DNA of 64,000 bases, taken from assembly GCF_003627075.1 (NCBI RefSeq), contig NZ_CP032630.1, positions 930,001 through 994,000 of the forward strand, written 5' to 3'. Each line of letters starts with the position of its first letter. Positions within the stretch are counted from its first letter, which is position 1. The translations under genes were made by a program, and so were the position numbers. The DNA comes from Protaetiibacter intestinalis. GTDB lineage: Bacteria > Actinomycetota > Actinomycetes > Actinomycetales > Microbacteriaceae. The notes beneath the pieces were generated by a model. That model was not told the origin of the DNA. It saw only the letters and a list, made by a program, of their open reading frames with translations, and ran no database searches. Shown in pieces: positions 25,857 through 35,212 of this stretch.

Positions 25857-27283
25857 CCGAGCTGAGAGCCGACCTCTACATCGACGGCGCGTGGCGCCCC
25901 GGTGCAGGCGGCGGGCGCTTCGACGTGATCGACCCCTCCGACCTCTCGGTCGTGGAGCGCTTCGCGATCGCGACCGAGGCGGACTGCATGGCCGCCGTGG
26001 ATGCCGCGGCCGCCGCCCAGGAGGGATGGGCGGCGGCCGCCCCCCGCGAGCGCGGCGAGCTGCTGCGGGCGGCCTTCGAGGTGCTCGTGGCCGAGAAGGA
26101 GCTCTTCGCCGAGATCATGGTGCGCGAGAACGGCAAGTCGTGGGGTGACGCGATGGGCGAGGCCGGCTACGCGACCGAGTTCTTCCGCTGGTTCTCGGAG
26201 GAGGCCGTGCGCATCTCGGGCGACTACCGCCTCTCTCCCGCGGGCGACAAGCGCATCGTCGTCGACCGCCAGCCGATCGGCGTCTCGCTGCTCATCACGC
26301 CGTGGAACTTCCCGGCCGCGATGGCGACCCGCAAGCTCGGGCCGGCGCTCGCCGCGGGCTGCACGACGATCCTCAAGCCCGCCCGCGAGACGCCGCTCAC
26401 CGCGGCCTACGTCGTCGACGTGCTGCACCGCGTGGGCGTGCCGCGTGGGGTCGTGAACCTCGTGACCCCCGTGCCGACCGGGCCGAACGTCGCGGCGATG
26501 CTCGCCCGACCCGAGGTGCGCAAGCTGAGCTTCACGGGCTCGACCGAGGTGGGCCGTGAGCTGCTGCACGCCTGCGCCGACCGCGTCGTGAGCGCCTCGA
26601 TGGAGCTCGGGGGCAACGCGCCCGTCATCGTGCTGCCGGGCGCGGAGCTCGACGTCGCCGTCGAGGGTGCCCTGCAGGCGAAGATGCGCAACGGCGGCTC
26701 GGCGTGCACGGCCGCCAACCGCTTCTACGTGCACGACTCGCTCCACGACGCCTTCGTGGGCCGGATGGCCAAGCGCCTCGCCGCCTACACGGTCGGCCCC
26801 GGTCTCGACCGGGGCAACCAGCTCGGGGCGCTCGTCTCGGTGACCGAGCGCGACAAGGTCGCGTCCCTCGTCGACGCCGCCCTCGCCGACGGCGCGGTCG
26901 CCGTGACGGGCGCCACGGCATCCGAGACCGGAGCCTTCTACGCGCCGACCCTGCTCACGGGTGTGCGGCACGGTTCGCGCATCACCGAGACCGAGATCTT
27001 CGGACCCGTCACCACCGTCGTGCGCTTCTCCGAGGTGGACGAGGCGGTGCGGATGGCGAACGACACGATCTACGGCCTCATGGCCTACGTCTTCGGCGAG
27101 GAGCGCGAGGCGGTCGCCGTGGCGCGGCGCCTCGAGGCCGGCATGGTCGCCGTGAACCGCGGTGTCGTGAGCGACCCGGCCGCTCCGTTCGGCGGCGTGA
27201 AGCAGAGCGGCCTCGGCCGCGAGGGCTCCTCGGAGGGGATCCTCGAGTACCTCGAGGAGAAGTACATCGCCCTCACGGCCTGA
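25853..27283 (+). CDS. NAD(P)-dependent aldehyde dehydrogenase
   Basis: 476 aa ALDH-superfamily enzyme. Key segments are TPWNFPAAMATRKLGPALA near residue 148, FTGSTEVGRELL near residue 227, the general-base motif MELGGNAPVIV near residue 247 and the catalytic Cys in NGGSACTAANRF near residue 283. The C-terminal PFGGVKQSGLGREG resembles succinate-semialdehyde and similar dehydrogenases. Overlaps the Fe-ADH gene by 4 bp and ends 23 bp from the convergent cyclase gene. Confidence 0.92.
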   Translation: MTELRADLYIDGAWRPGAGGGRFDVIDPSDLSVVERFAIATEADCMAAVDAAAAAQEGWAAAAPRERGELLRAAFEVLVAEKELFAEIMVRENGKSWGDAMGEAGYATEFFRWFSEEAVRISGDYRLSPAGDKRIVVDRQPIGVSLLITPWNFPAAMATRKLGPALAAGCTTILKPARETPLTAAYVVDVLHRVGVPRGVVNLVTPVPTGPNVAAMLARPEVRKLSFTGSTEVGRELLHACADRVVSASMELGGNAPVIVLPGAELDVAVEGALQAKMRNGGSACTAANRFYVHDSLHDAFVGRMAKRLAAYTVGPGLDRGNQLGALVSVTERDKVASLVDAALADGAVAVTGATASETGAFYAPTLLTGVRHGSRITETEIFGPVTTVVRFSEVDEAVRMANDTIYGLMAYVFGEEREAVAVARRLEAGMVAVNRGVVSDPAAPFGGVKQSGLGREGSSEGILEYLEEKYIALTA

Positions 27284-27306
27284 GCGCCGCATCCGGTGCC
27301 GTCCGC

Positions 27307-28281
27307 TCACTTGAGGGCCAGCGCGTTCGGCGGCGAGCCCGCCGCCCCCGGCAGGTTGAGGGGCTTGACGGTGAGGAAGAACTCGTAGACGCCGTCCTCC
27401 GCGCAGTCGGCGGCCAGCTCGTCGAGCTTCCAGAGCTCGCCGAGCGCCATGCCGAGCAGCGCGATGAGCGGCCGGTGCAGCATCCCGGAGTGGTCCACGC
27501 CGCGCTCGGGTGGCCGCTCGCCCGGGTAGCGGAAGTCGCTGTCGAGCACGGGGTCGGCTTCTACCGCGAGATTGTCGGCCGCGACGAGCGCGATCTCGTG
27601 CTCCCACAGCCAGCGCAGCACCGACTCCTTCTGGGCGAGTCCGGGCGACAGCCGCCAGGGTGTCACGGCCCGCTCCTCCGGGGTCTTCGCGAGGTAGCGC
27701 TCGGCCCACGCGGTGCGCAGCAGCAGCAGCTCGCCGCCCGCGAAACCCACCCCCTGCCAGGCGGCGATCGCGTCGAGCAGCTCGGCGTCGATCGGGATGG
27801 TGCGCTCGGTGTCGTAGTCGAGCTCGTGGGCGGCGAAGTACCGCGGCACGTCGAGCAGCACGCCCCGCCCGGCGATGCCGGCATCCGCGTAGTGCTGGAT
27901 GCCGAGCGTCGTCGAGTGCTCGTCGTTGTCGGCGGGTGAGAGCCCGCCGTAGAAGCCGTGCAGCGGGTGCCCGATGTGGCGCAGCGCGTCGAGCTGCGAC
28001 GACGACTGCAGGTAGAAGGAGTCGATCCAGTCGTCGCGGTGGAACTCGTTGTTCGCGAACAGGTGGTGCTCGATGGGCCGCCGCGTGCCGGTCGGGTACG
28101 GCTCGAACGCCGTGAGCGGGTGGTCGAGGCTGAAGCGCTTGCCGGTGCGCACGAGGCGCGCAGCGGAGGCGACGCGCTCCGGCGTCAGGAAGTTGACGGT
28201 GCCGAGCCGGTCGCCCGGCCCGAAGGTGCTCCAGCTGGAGCCGGGTGGCTGCTCATTCCGCAGCTCGTCGTAGCTTCGCAT
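27307..28281 (-). CDS. Cyclase-family metal hydrolase (kynurenine formamidase-like fold)
   Basis: 324 aa, the long form of the cyclase family. The metal region reads SSSQLDALRHIGHPLHGFY near residues 93-112, the QxDALxH variant rather than the HxGTHxD form of short kynurenine formamidases. A second conserved region is DNLAVEADPVLDSDF and a His near HSGMLHRPLIALLG. Likely opens a lactone, imide or amide ring. Its start overlaps the IclR gene upstream by 29 bp. Confidence 0.85.
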   Translation of the reverse strand: MRSYDELRNEQPPGSSWSTFGPGDRLGTVNFLTPERVASAARLVRTGKRFSLDHPLTAFEPYPTGTRRPIEHHLFANNEFHRDDWIDSFYLQSSSQLDALRHIGHPLHGFYGGLSPADNDEHSTTLGIQHYADAGIAGRGVLLDVPRYFAAHELDYDTERTIPIDAELLDAIAAWQGVGFAGGELLLLRTAWAERYLAKTPEERAVTPWRLSPGLAQKESVLRWLWEHEIALVAADNLAVEADPVLDSDFRYPGERPPERGVDHSGMLHRPLIALLGMALGELWKLDELAADCAEDGVYEFFLTVKPLNLPGAAGSPPNALALK

Positions 28282-29050
28282 TCGGTTCTCCCTCGCGGCC
28301 GGCGAGCTCGGCGCCGAGCGCGGCCGCAGTCGAGGTGAGGGCCGAGAGGAGGGGGGAACCCGGGGACAGGTCGGCGCCGATCTCGGAGCCGAGCAGCGCC
28401 ACGGTGGCGCAGATCCCGTATTCGTCGAAGACCGGGGCGGCCGCGCCGTAGATCCCGTCGGGGAGCTTCGACACGTAGTAGCCGGTGCGGCGCGCGGTGT
28501 AGATCGCCGCTTCGAGCTCGGCGCGCTGCGGCGCCGGAAGAGGTTCCATCATCCTCTCGACCGTCTGGTGGTCGGTGAGGTGGGCGAGGAAGACGCGCGT
28601 CTGCGACGCCTCGAGGTCGAGCTGCGTGCCCGGGCGCACCGTGACGACGACCGTGCGGGTCGGGTTCTCGTGCACGAGGGCGACGACCGGTCGGTCGACG
28701 CCCCACAGACTCAGCACGGCGGTCGAGCCGGCGGTGCGGGCGAGGTCTTCGAGGTAGGCCGGGGCGATGTCGACGACGCGCTTGCGGTGCAGGGCGTGGA
28801 TGCCCAACTGCAGCACGAGCCCGCCGAGCGTGAACGAGCCCTTGCGGTGCCCGCGCTCGAGGATGCCGGCGCTCGCCATGGAGGCGCAGTAGCGGTATGC
28901 CGTGGTGCGGTTGAGGCCGACGCGCTCGGCGACCTCGGCGGCCGTCAGCTCGACGGTCCGCGGGCCGAACAGTCCGAGGATCTGCCCGACCCGCGAGACC
29001 GACTGGATGTCGAGGTTCGAGGGCTCGCCGCCGGGCTCGGTGTTCACCAT
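28253..29050 (-). CDS. IclR-family transcriptional regulator
   Basis: 265 aa from ATG 29050 (MVNTEPGGEPSNLDIQSVSR). Winged helix ELTAAEVAERVGLNRTTAYR, then effector domain with GVDRPVVALVHENPTRTVVV and SKLPDGIYGAAAPVFDEYG. An upstream in-frame ATG would put the TTC-N7-GAA site inside the gene. Overlaps the cyclase gene and probably controls the importer/cyclase cluster. Confidence 0.9.
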   Translation of the reverse strand: MVNTEPGGEPSNLDIQSVSRVGQILGLFGPRTVELTAAEVAERVGLNRTTAYRYCASMASAGILERGHRKGSFTLGGLVLQLGIHALHRKRVVDIAPAYLEDLARTAGSTAVLSLWGVDRPVVALVHENPTRTVVVTVRPGTQLDLEASQTRVFLAHLTDHQTVERMMEPLPAPQRAELEAAIYTARRTGYYVSKLPDGIYGAAAPVFDEYGICATVALLGSEIGADLSPGSPLLSALTSTAAALGAELAGREGEPNAKLRRAAE

Positions 29051-29062
29051 CGCACGATCGTA

Positions 29063-29077
29063 GTTCAAATGGAGAAC
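29063..29077. promoter_or_regulatory. Candidate IclR operator, TTC-N7-GAA type
   Basis: GTTCAAATGGAGAAC has perfect 4-bp arms separated by 7 bp and ends 13 bp before the IclR start codon. The same TTC-N7-GAA layout occurs twice upstream of the other IclR gene near 34.1-34.2 kb. Confidence 0.55.
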
Positions 29078-29118
29078 ACCTCCCCCGGCGGTCTGCACAG
29101 TTCCTCGTCTTCAGCGGG

Positions 29119-30216
29119 TCAGCCGGCCAACCAGTTGGTCAGCTTCGTCGAGGCGTCATTGAAGTTCTCGGTGTACCAGGGGATGTCCTGGAGCACCGTG
29201 ATGCCCGTGTTGACGTCCGGGTTGTACACCTGCACCTGGCTCGCGTACTCGTTGAGGTCGGGCTTCGCGTTCTTGTTGATGGGCGCGACACCGAGCAGCT
29301 CCGAGATCTTCGCCACCGGACCCGGCTCCATGACGCTCGCCAGGAACGCCTCCACCTCGGCCTTGTGCGGCGAGCCCTTCGGCACCGCGAAGGCGTTGAT
29401 CGAGGCGACCGTGACATCCCACACGATCGTGAGGTCGTCGCCCTCGGCCAGCTGCGGCACGAGACGCGAGTCGGGCAGGAAGAACATGTCGACCTGGTCG
29501 GCGGCCACGGCCTGCTGCAGGGCGCCCACGTTCGGCGCGAAGGTCGTCACCGAGCGGATCTTCTCGAGCTCGTCGAGCGCCGAGTCGACGTCGAGCGGGT
29601 AGAGGTTCTCCGGGTCGGCGCCCGCGGCGATCGAGGCGTACTCGAGGATGCCGTTCTGCAGGTTGGTGACGAAGCCGCGCTGCCCCGGGAACTTCTCGGT
29701 GTCGAAGAAGTCCTCGACGGTCTTCGGGCCGCCGTTCGGGAAGGCGTCGGTGCGGTAGGCCATCGGGGTCGCGTTGATCCAGTTGGCCGTGTAGCACTTG
29801 CCGACCGAGCCGGGCACGAGGTCGTCCTCCGGGACGGTGAGCGTCACGTCGAGCGGCTCGAAGAGCGTGCCGCAGTTCTGCTCGGCCGCGTAGGGGGCCG
29901 TCGCGAGCACGTCCCACAGCACGGCACCCGCCTCCACCTGCGCCTTCACCTGCGCCACATCCGGCGGCGAGGTGTTGACGAAGGTGATGTTGGGGTGCGC
30001 CTGCGTGTAGGGCACCTGCCAGGCCTGGATCTGCGCGTCCTGCCCGGCGCCGCCGTAGCCGACGTAGGTGATCGTGACGGGCTCGTCGGCACCGCCGGTC
30101 CCCTCGGGGGTCGGCGTGCCCGCGCAGCCCGCGAGCAGCCCCACGGCCGCGATCAGGCCGATGCCGGAGACGGCGGTGCGCCGTCCGGCTCGGGTTCGGG
30201 ATGTGATTCGGGACAT
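29119..30216 (-). CDS. ABC transporter substrate-binding lipoprotein (PotD/polyamine-like family)
   Basis: 365 aa from ATG 30216, with GAGGAA 9 bp upstream. Signal peptide with twin Arg and lipobox LLAGC near residues 27-31, so the mature protein should be lipid-anchored. The fold pattern (PVTITYVGYGGAGQDAQIQ, YRTDAFPNGGPKTVEDFF) matches the spermidine/putrescine or iron(III)-type binding-protein cluster. These proteins often bind small anions or aromatic acids, so polyamine binding should not be assumed. Last of the importer genes, 145 bp from the ATPase gene. Confidence 0.88.
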   Translation of the reverse strand: MSRITSRTRAGRRTAVSGIGLIAAVGLLAGCAGTPTPEGTGGADEPVTITYVGYGGAGQDAQIQAWQVPYTQAHPNITFVNTSPPDVAQVKAQVEAGAVLWDVLATAPYAAEQNCGTLFEPLDVTLTVPEDDLVPGSVGKCYTANWINATPMAYRTDAFPNGGPKTVEDFFDTEKFPGQRGFVTNLQNGILEYASIAAGADPENLYPLDVDSALDELEKIRSVTTFAPNVGALQQAVAADQVDMFFLPDSRLVPQLAEGDDLTIVWDVTVASINAFAVPKGSPHKAEVEAFLASVMEPGPVAKISELLGVAPINKNAKPDLNEYASQVQVYNPDVNTGITVLQDIPWYTENFNDASTKLTNWLAG

Positions 30217-30360
30217 CGTTGTCTGTTCCTCCGGGTCGAGAGGCCGGCCGGAGCCGGACTCGTGGGTGTTCGGTTCTGTGGAGTTGACGTCCACCGGAGC
30301 GGACGGTTCGACGGAGTCCCAGCCGTCGTGATCGCGGTGCGCCGGAGCGCCCGCGACGTC

Positions 30361-31500
30361 TCATGCGGCGACGAGGCGCTGGCGCCCGGGGCGCCAATGC
30401 GCGATCACCTCGTCTCCGATCGCGACCGACGCGTCGAACGCGTCGATGCGGGCCCGCCCCGCGACGCCCGCGGCGCCGAAGGCGAGCATGGCGGTGCGGT
30501 ACGAGCCCATGTACTCGACGTCGACCACGCGCGCGCCCACCGAGTTGGCATCCGCCGGCAGCTCGGATGCCGCGCGCACGATGCCGACGTCCTCCGGGCG
30601 CACGACGACGGCCGCCCGGTCGACGACGCCGGGGTGGGCCGCGACCGTCGCGGGATCGACCGCCCAGCTGCGGTCCTCCCAGGCGACCCGGCCGCCACCG
30701 GCACCGCCGCCCAGCTCGAAGACGTTCGAGTCGCCCAGGAAGCGCGCCGTGAAGAGCGTCTCCGGGTGCCGGTAGAGCTGCTCGGGGCTGCCCACCTGCT
30801 CGATGCGCCCCTGGTTGAACAGCGCGATCCGATCGGAGAGGTTCATCGCCTCCTCCTGGTCGTGCGTCACGAACACGAAGGTCGAGCCCACCTCGCGGTG
30901 GATGCGGCGGATCTCCGCCTGCAGCGCCCCGCGGAGGTTCCGGTCGAGTGCGCCGAGCGGCTCGTCGAGCAGCAGCGCCTTCGGGTCGAACACGATGGCG
31001 CGGGCGAGTGCCACGCGCTGCTGCTGCCCGCCCGAGAGCTGCGCCGGGTAGTGGTCGTCGCGGCCGGTGAGCTGCACGAGCTCGAGCACCTCGGCGACCT
31101 TGCGCGCGATCTCGGCCCGCGGCATCCGGCGCTCGCGCAGCGGGTAGGCGACGTTCTGCGCGACCGTCATGTGCGGGAACAGCGCGTAGTTCTGGAACAG
31201 CATGCCGAGGTCGCGCTTGTGCGGCGGCAGCTTGCCGACGTCGGCACCGTTGAGGGCGATGCGTCCGGCGGTGAGCGTCTCGAAGCCCGCGATGAGGTTC
31301 AGGGTCGTGGTCTTGCCCGAACCCGAGGGGCCGAGCAGCGTCATGAACTCGCCGGGCTCGATCGTGAGCGTGATGTCGTCGACCGCCGGCACGGCGAGGC
31401 CGTAGTCCTTGGTGACGTGCTCGAGCTGGATGCGGGTGCCCCGCGTCGTCGGTGCGGCGGGCGCGGCGCTCGTGGCGCGGGCCGGTGCGTGGGTGGTCAT
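30361..31500 (-). CDS. ABC transporter ATP-binding protein (PotA-like)
   Basis: 379 aa. Walker A GPSGSGKTT near residue 51, Q-loop FQNYALFPH, signature LSGGQQQR, Walker B ALLLDEP and H-loop VTHDQEEAM, then a C-terminal TOBE-like regulatory domain from about residue 270. The first 23 residues are a low-complexity Ala/Thr/Pro extension. Energises uptake with the two permeases and the binding protein of the same minus-strand cluster. Confidence 0.93.
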   Translation of the reverse strand: MTTHAPARATSAAPAAPTTRGTRIQLEHVTKDYGLAVPAVDDITLTIEPGEFMTLLGPSGSGKTTTLNLIAGFETLTAGRIALNGADVGKLPPHKRDLGMLFQNYALFPHMTVAQNVAYPLRERRMPRAEIARKVAEVLELVQLTGRDDHYPAQLSGGQQQRVALARAIVFDPKALLLDEPLGALDRNLRGALQAEIRRIHREVGSTFVFVTHDQEEAMNLSDRIALFNQGRIEQVGSPEQLYRHPETLFTARFLGDSNVFELGGGAGGGRVAWEDRSWAVDPATVAAHPGVVDRAAVVVRPEDVGIVRAASELPADANSVGARVVDVEYMGSYRTAMLAFGAAGVAGRARIDAFDASVAIGDEVIAHWRPGRQRLVAA

Positions 31501-31511
31501 GGGTTCTCCTC

Positions 31512-32381
31512 TCAACGCTTCGCGGGTCGGGCGAGCAGCGGGATGAGCAGCAACAGGGTCACGGTCACGACGACGAGACTCGACGACGCGGCGATCGTCG
31601 GATCGACCTCGACCGTGACGGCCGTGTACATCTGCACGGGCAGGGTCTGGAAGGTGGGCGAACGCAGGAAGAGCGCGATGACGACCTCGTCGAGCGAGGT
31701 GACGAAGGCGAACACGGCGCCCGTGAGCACCCCGCGACTGATGAGCGGCAGCGTCACCCGCATGAAGGTGCGCAGGGGCGAGGCGCCGAGCGACGCGGAT
31801 GCGCGCAGCAGCTTGGGGTCGAAGCCGCCGAGCGCGCTCGTGACCGAGACGAGCACGAACGGCACGCCGATCGCCGCGTGGGCGAGCACGTAGCCGCCGA
31901 TCGACCCGACGAGGTGCCACTGCAGGAACGAGACGTACACGGCGACCGCGACGACGATCGCGGGCGTCACCATCGACACCATGAGCAGGGTGCGCACGAG
32001 GCGCGACACCCGGCCGGCCAGGTTGTGCAGCCCGAGCGCCGCGGCCGTGCCGACGACCGTCGCCAGGCTCGCGGCGAGCACGGCCACGAGCAGCGAGTTC
32101 AGCAGCGAGCCGATCCACTTCGGGTTGGTGAAGAAGTTGCGGTACAGCTCGAGAGTGAACTCCTTCGGCGGGAACTGGAAGCTGCCCTGTCCGCCGAAGC
32201 TCATGGGGATCACGAACAGCGTCGGCAGGATGAAGTAGATCGCGACGGCCACGCCGATGACGGCGAGCCACCACGGGATGGGGTCGACCGAGCGGTCGCG
32301 TCGGCGGCGGCCCCGCGAGCCGGCGATGATCGCGACGGTCTCGAGCGCGGGCTCGGGAGCGCGCGCGGGTGCGGTGCTCAT
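31512..32381 (-). CDS. ABC transporter permease (PotC-like)
   Basis: 289 aa, six helices. The cytoplasmic EAA-type loop reads LGASPLRTFMRVTLPLI near residue 205. Starts 4 bp inside the end of the other permease gene (32378-33277), so the two are translationally coupled and should form the heterodimeric channel. Confidence 0.9.
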   Translation of the reverse strand: MSTAPARAPEPALETVAIIAGSRGRRRRDRSVDPIPWWLAVIGVAVAIYFILPTLFVIPMSFGGQGSFQFPPKEFTLELYRNFFTNPKWIGSLLNSLLVAVLAASLATVVGTAAALGLHNLAGRVSRLVRTLLMVSMVTPAIVVAVAVYVSFLQWHLVGSIGGYVLAHAAIGVPFVLVSVTSALGGFDPKLLRASASLGASPLRTFMRVTLPLISRGVLTGAVFAFVTSLDEVVIALFLRSPTFQTLPVQMYTAVTVEVDPTIAASSSLVVVTVTLLLLIPLLARPAKR

Positions 32382-33277
32382 CGACGGCCTCCCGATCCGG
32401 AGGTCGCGACGACGCCGATCGCGGAGATCGTGCCGCCGACCCGGTTGGCCCAGGCGACGAGCAGCAGGGTCACCACGAGCACGACCATGCCGAGCGCCCC
32501 GGCGCCCGCGAAGTCGAGCAGCTGGGTCGTGCGCTGCGCGAGCAGCTGGGCGATGAGCGACTGCTGCGGCGAGCCGAGCAGCGCGGGCGTCACGTAGAAG
32601 CCGAGGCTCAGGGTGAAGACGAGGATGAGGCCCGCGACGACCCCGCCGCGCGAGAGCGGCCAGTACACCTTCCAGAACGCCACGATGGGGCGCGAGCCCA
32701 GCCCGCGCGCCGCGAGCAGCAGGCGCCGGTCGATCGCGGAGAGCGAGCTGAACAGCGGCAGCACCATGAACGGCAGCAGCACCTGGCTCATGGCGATCGT
32801 CACGCCGATCTGCGAGCCGACGAGCTGCACGTCGCCGAGGCCGATCCAGCTGAGCGCGGTCTGCACGGGACCGCCGCGCTGCAGGATGACGAGCCAGGCG
32901 AAATTGCGCGCCATGACCGAGGTCCAGAACGGGATGAGCACGACGACGAGCAGGATGGCGCGCGTGCGGTCGCCGACCCGGGTCATGAAGTAGGCGTAGG
33001 GGTAGCCGAGCAGGAACGCGACGATCGTGACGACGAGGGCGGTCGTCGCGGTGCGACCGAGCACGGTGAGGGTGACCCCGTCGGTGAAGAGCTTCACGTA
33101 GTTGTCGAAGCCCCAGCTCGGGGTCGAGATGCTGCGGATGAAGCTCTGCACGAGCGGCACGAGCAGCACGACCGTCAGCAGGGCGAGCGCGGGCACGAGC
33201 AGCAGCCAGTTCGCGTCGAGCCGTCGCCGACGCGCGACGCGCGCGGCCTCGACGGGGTCGGACATCAGGTCGGTCAC
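32378..33277 (-). CDS. ABC transporter permease (PotB-like)
   Basis: 299 aa, six helices; an EAA-like loop ARGLGSRPIVAFWKVYWPLS lies near residue 190. GTG 33277 overlaps the IclR stop as GTGA; ATG 33265 is possible. Part of the Pot-type importer, so the IclR regulator is co-transcribed with the transporter it probably controls. Confidence 0.88.
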   Translation of the reverse strand: MTDLMSDPVEAARVARRRRLDANWLLLVPALALLTVVLLVPLVQSFIRSISTPSWGFDNYVKLFTDGVTLTVLGRTATTALVVTIVAFLLGYPYAYFMTRVGDRTRAILLVVVLIPFWTSVMARNFAWLVILQRGGPVQTALSWIGLGDVQLVGSQIGVTIAMSQVLLPFMVLPLFSSLSAIDRRLLLAARGLGSRPIVAFWKVYWPLSRGGVVAGLILVFTLSLGFYVTPALLGSPQQSLIAQLLAQRTTQLLDFAGAGALGMVVLVVTLLLVAWANRVGGTISAIGVVATSGSGGRR

Positions 33278-34053
33278 GGGGTCCTCTCCTCCGAGGCGAG
33301 CATCACGCTGAGCTTGTCGGCGGCCTCGCGCAGCAGCTCGACGCGTCCGGCGACGTCGTCGGGCGAGAGCACGGGACTCGTGCCGAGCAGCGCGATGGCG
33401 GCCTGGATGTCGTGGGGGCCGAAGACGGGCGCCGCGACCGAGGCGAGGCCGATGCGTCCGAGGTCGGCCCAGGCGAGACGCTCGCGACGCACGCGGGCGA
33501 GCGCGCCGGTCTCGACGCGCCGCTCCTCGTCGCCGAGCGTCGAGTGCACGCGCGCGACGACGGCCGGGTCGGACTGGAAGGCGAGCAGCACGCGCGACTG
33601 GGCGGCGCGCACCTCGAGCACGGTGCCGGTGCGGACGGTGAGGATGATGGTGCCCGCGCTCGCCTCCTCGACAAGGGTGACGACGGCGCCCGTGCGGCCG
33701 AGGAAGCTCAGCACGCAGGTGAGGCCCGTGCGGTCGGAGAGCTGCCGCATGATGGCGGGCGCGAGTCCGAGCAGCTGCTGGCGGCCGGCGACGAGCGCCG
33801 AGAGCTGGTCGAACAGCGGACCGAGCCCGTAGGCGCTGTCGAGGAAGCCCGAGTTCTGCAGCGACTGCAGGTAGCGGTGCGCCGTGGAGCGGTTGAGCCC
33901 GAGGCGCTCGGCGACGAGGGCGGGGGTGAGCACGCGCGTGTGCTGGTCGAGCAGGCCGAGCACGGCGGCGGCCCGCTCGATCGACTGGATGGATCCGCGG
34001 TCGATCTCGAACGCGAGCTCGGGGGTGCCGAGCAGCTCCTCGGTCGTCGCCAT
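33274..34053 (-). CDS. IclR-family transcriptional regulator
   Basis: 259 aa from ATG 34053, preceded by a perfect AGGAGGTGA site. Winged helix VLTPALVAERLGLNRSTAHR, effector domain with GPHDIQAAIALLGTSPVLS. First gene of the minus-strand importer operon and divergent from the DUF6282-BKACE operon; two TTC-N7-GAA sites lie in the shared 230-bp region. Confidence 0.92.
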   Translation of the reverse strand: MATTEELLGTPELAFEIDRGSIQSIERAAAVLGLLDQHTRVLTPALVAERLGLNRSTAHRYLQSLQNSGFLDSAYGLGPLFDQLSALVAGRQQLLGLAPAIMRQLSDRTGLTCVLSFLGRTGAVVTLVEEASAGTIILTVRTGTVLEVRAAQSRVLLAFQSDPAVVARVHSTLGDEERRVETGALARVRRERLAWADLGRIGLASVAAPVFGPHDIQAAIALLGTSPVLSPDDVAGRVELLREAADKLSVMLASEERTP

Positions 34054-34099
34054 GTCACCTCCTCGTCGAGGTTCAGATGTTCGAAATGCAATCTGCGAT

Positions 34100-34112
34100 T
34101 TCAGAATACGAA
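34100..34112. promoter_or_regulatory. Candidate IclR operator, importer side
   Basis: TTCAGAATACGAA (TTC-N7-GAA). It matches, in inverted orientation, 12 of 13 bases of the site at 34232-34244 and sits 47 bp upstream of the IclR start codon. Confidence 0.6.
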
Positions 34113-34231
34113 CGCTAGAACAGGATCCGGCGTCCGTCAACTCGCGCGCCGGATTCGATCATCACTCGTGATCAGCCGCATCCGCGGGCTTGGACGGATC
34201 GCCGGGGTGGTGTAGACAAGACCTCGCTCGT

Positions 34232-34244
34232 TTCGTAATCTGAA
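34232..34244. promoter_or_regulatory. Candidate IclR operator, catabolic-operon side
   Basis: TTCGTAATCTGAA on the plus strand, TTCAGATTACGAA on the minus strand. It lies 39 bp upstream of the DUF6282 start codon and mirrors the site at 34100-34112. Confidence 0.6.
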
Positions 34245-34282
34245 CGCGCTATTCATCATCCGAACACAAGGAGGTTCGTCGG

Positions 34283-35212
34283 ATGTCCACCGTCGACGAC
34301 CGGGTCGCCCCGTCACCCGCACTGCTCAAGGTCCTCACCGGGGCGGTGGATCTGCACACCCACTCGGGACCGAGCCCCTTCCCCCGCCGCGTCAACCACG
34401 TCGAGGCGTCGTACGACGCAGCCCGAATCGGCATGCGCGCGATCCTCATCAAGTCGCACCACCACAACACCGTCATGGACCTGCTGGCCATGCGCGACCT
34501 GCTCGCCGACGCGCCCACCCCGGCCTACGGCGGCGTCGCCCTCAACTCCGAGGTCGGCGGCATCAACCCCTCGGCCGTCGCCGTCGCGATCAAGATGGGC
34601 GGCCGGGCCGTGTGGGGACCCACCGTCTCGGCCGCCCAGCACATCGCCGCCCACAGCCACGACGACGGCTTCCCGACCGCCGGCTCCGACCTCGAGGAGA
34701 AGGTCGAGTCGGTCTTCGACGACTCGGGCGACGTCTCCGCCGAGACCGTGCGCGTCACCCAGCTCGTCGCGAAGGCAGACATCATGCTGACGGGCGGCCA
34801 CCTCGACGTCGACTCGCAGAAGGCGCTCTTCGCGACCGCGAAGCAGAACGGCGTGCGCCGCATCCTGCTGCACCACCCGGACTTCATCGTCGGCGCCTCC
34901 GAGCACGACGTCGAGGAGCTGCTCTCGCACGGCGCCTTCGTCGAGCACGAGATGTCCATGTACCACCCGGGCGTCCCAGCGCCCGGGTGGCCGATCTCCC
35001 GCCTGATCGACTGGATCGAGCGGATCGGCCCCGACCGCACCGTCATCGACTCCGACCTCGGCCAGGAGGGCAACCCGCTGCCCGTCGACGGCTACCTGTA
35101 CGTCGCCCAGCAACTGCTCGACCACGGCATCGCCGAGAAGGACGTGCGGCAGATGATGTGCCACAACACCGCCTACCTCCTCGGCCTCGAGGACTCGCCG
35201 AAGGCCGGATGA
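34283..35212 (+). CDS. DUF6282 family metallohydrolase-like protein
   Basis: 309 aa. GAVDLHTHSGPSPFPR near residue 22 and IKSHHHNTV near residue 56 are metal-binding-type His clusters; LLHHPDFIVG near residue 193 and TVIDSDLGQEG near residue 254 complete an amidohydrolase/PHP-like TIM-barrel pattern. The reaction is unknown to me. AAGGAGG lies 8 bp before the start. Its stop overlaps the BKACE start (ATGATG). Confidence 0.75.
   Translation: MSTVDDRVAPSPALLKVLTGAVDLHTHSGPSPFPRRVNHVEASYDAARIGMRAILIKSHHHNTVMDLLAMRDLLADAPTPAYGGVALNSEVGGINPSAVAVAIKMGGRAVWGPTVSAAQHIAAHSHDDGFPTAGSDLEEKVESVFDDSGDVSAETVRVTQLVAKADIMLTGGHLDVDSQKALFATAKQNGVRRILLHHPDFIVGASEHDVEELLSHGAFVEHEMSMYHPGVPAPGWPISRLIDWIERIGPDRTVIDSDLGQEGNPLPVDGYLYVAQQLLDHGIAEKDVRQMMCHNTAYLLGLEDSPKAG

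Noticed and set aside
29365..31893. Long open frame on the plus strand opposite the importer genes
   Set aside because: Arg/His/Val-rich shadow of GC-rich genes on the other strand with no recognisable fold; the opposite strand encodes clear ABC proteins.
34137..34322. Small minus-strand open frame across the start of the DUF6282 gene
   Set aside because: Overlaps the divergent promoter and the start of a well-supported gene; no ribosome site or family.
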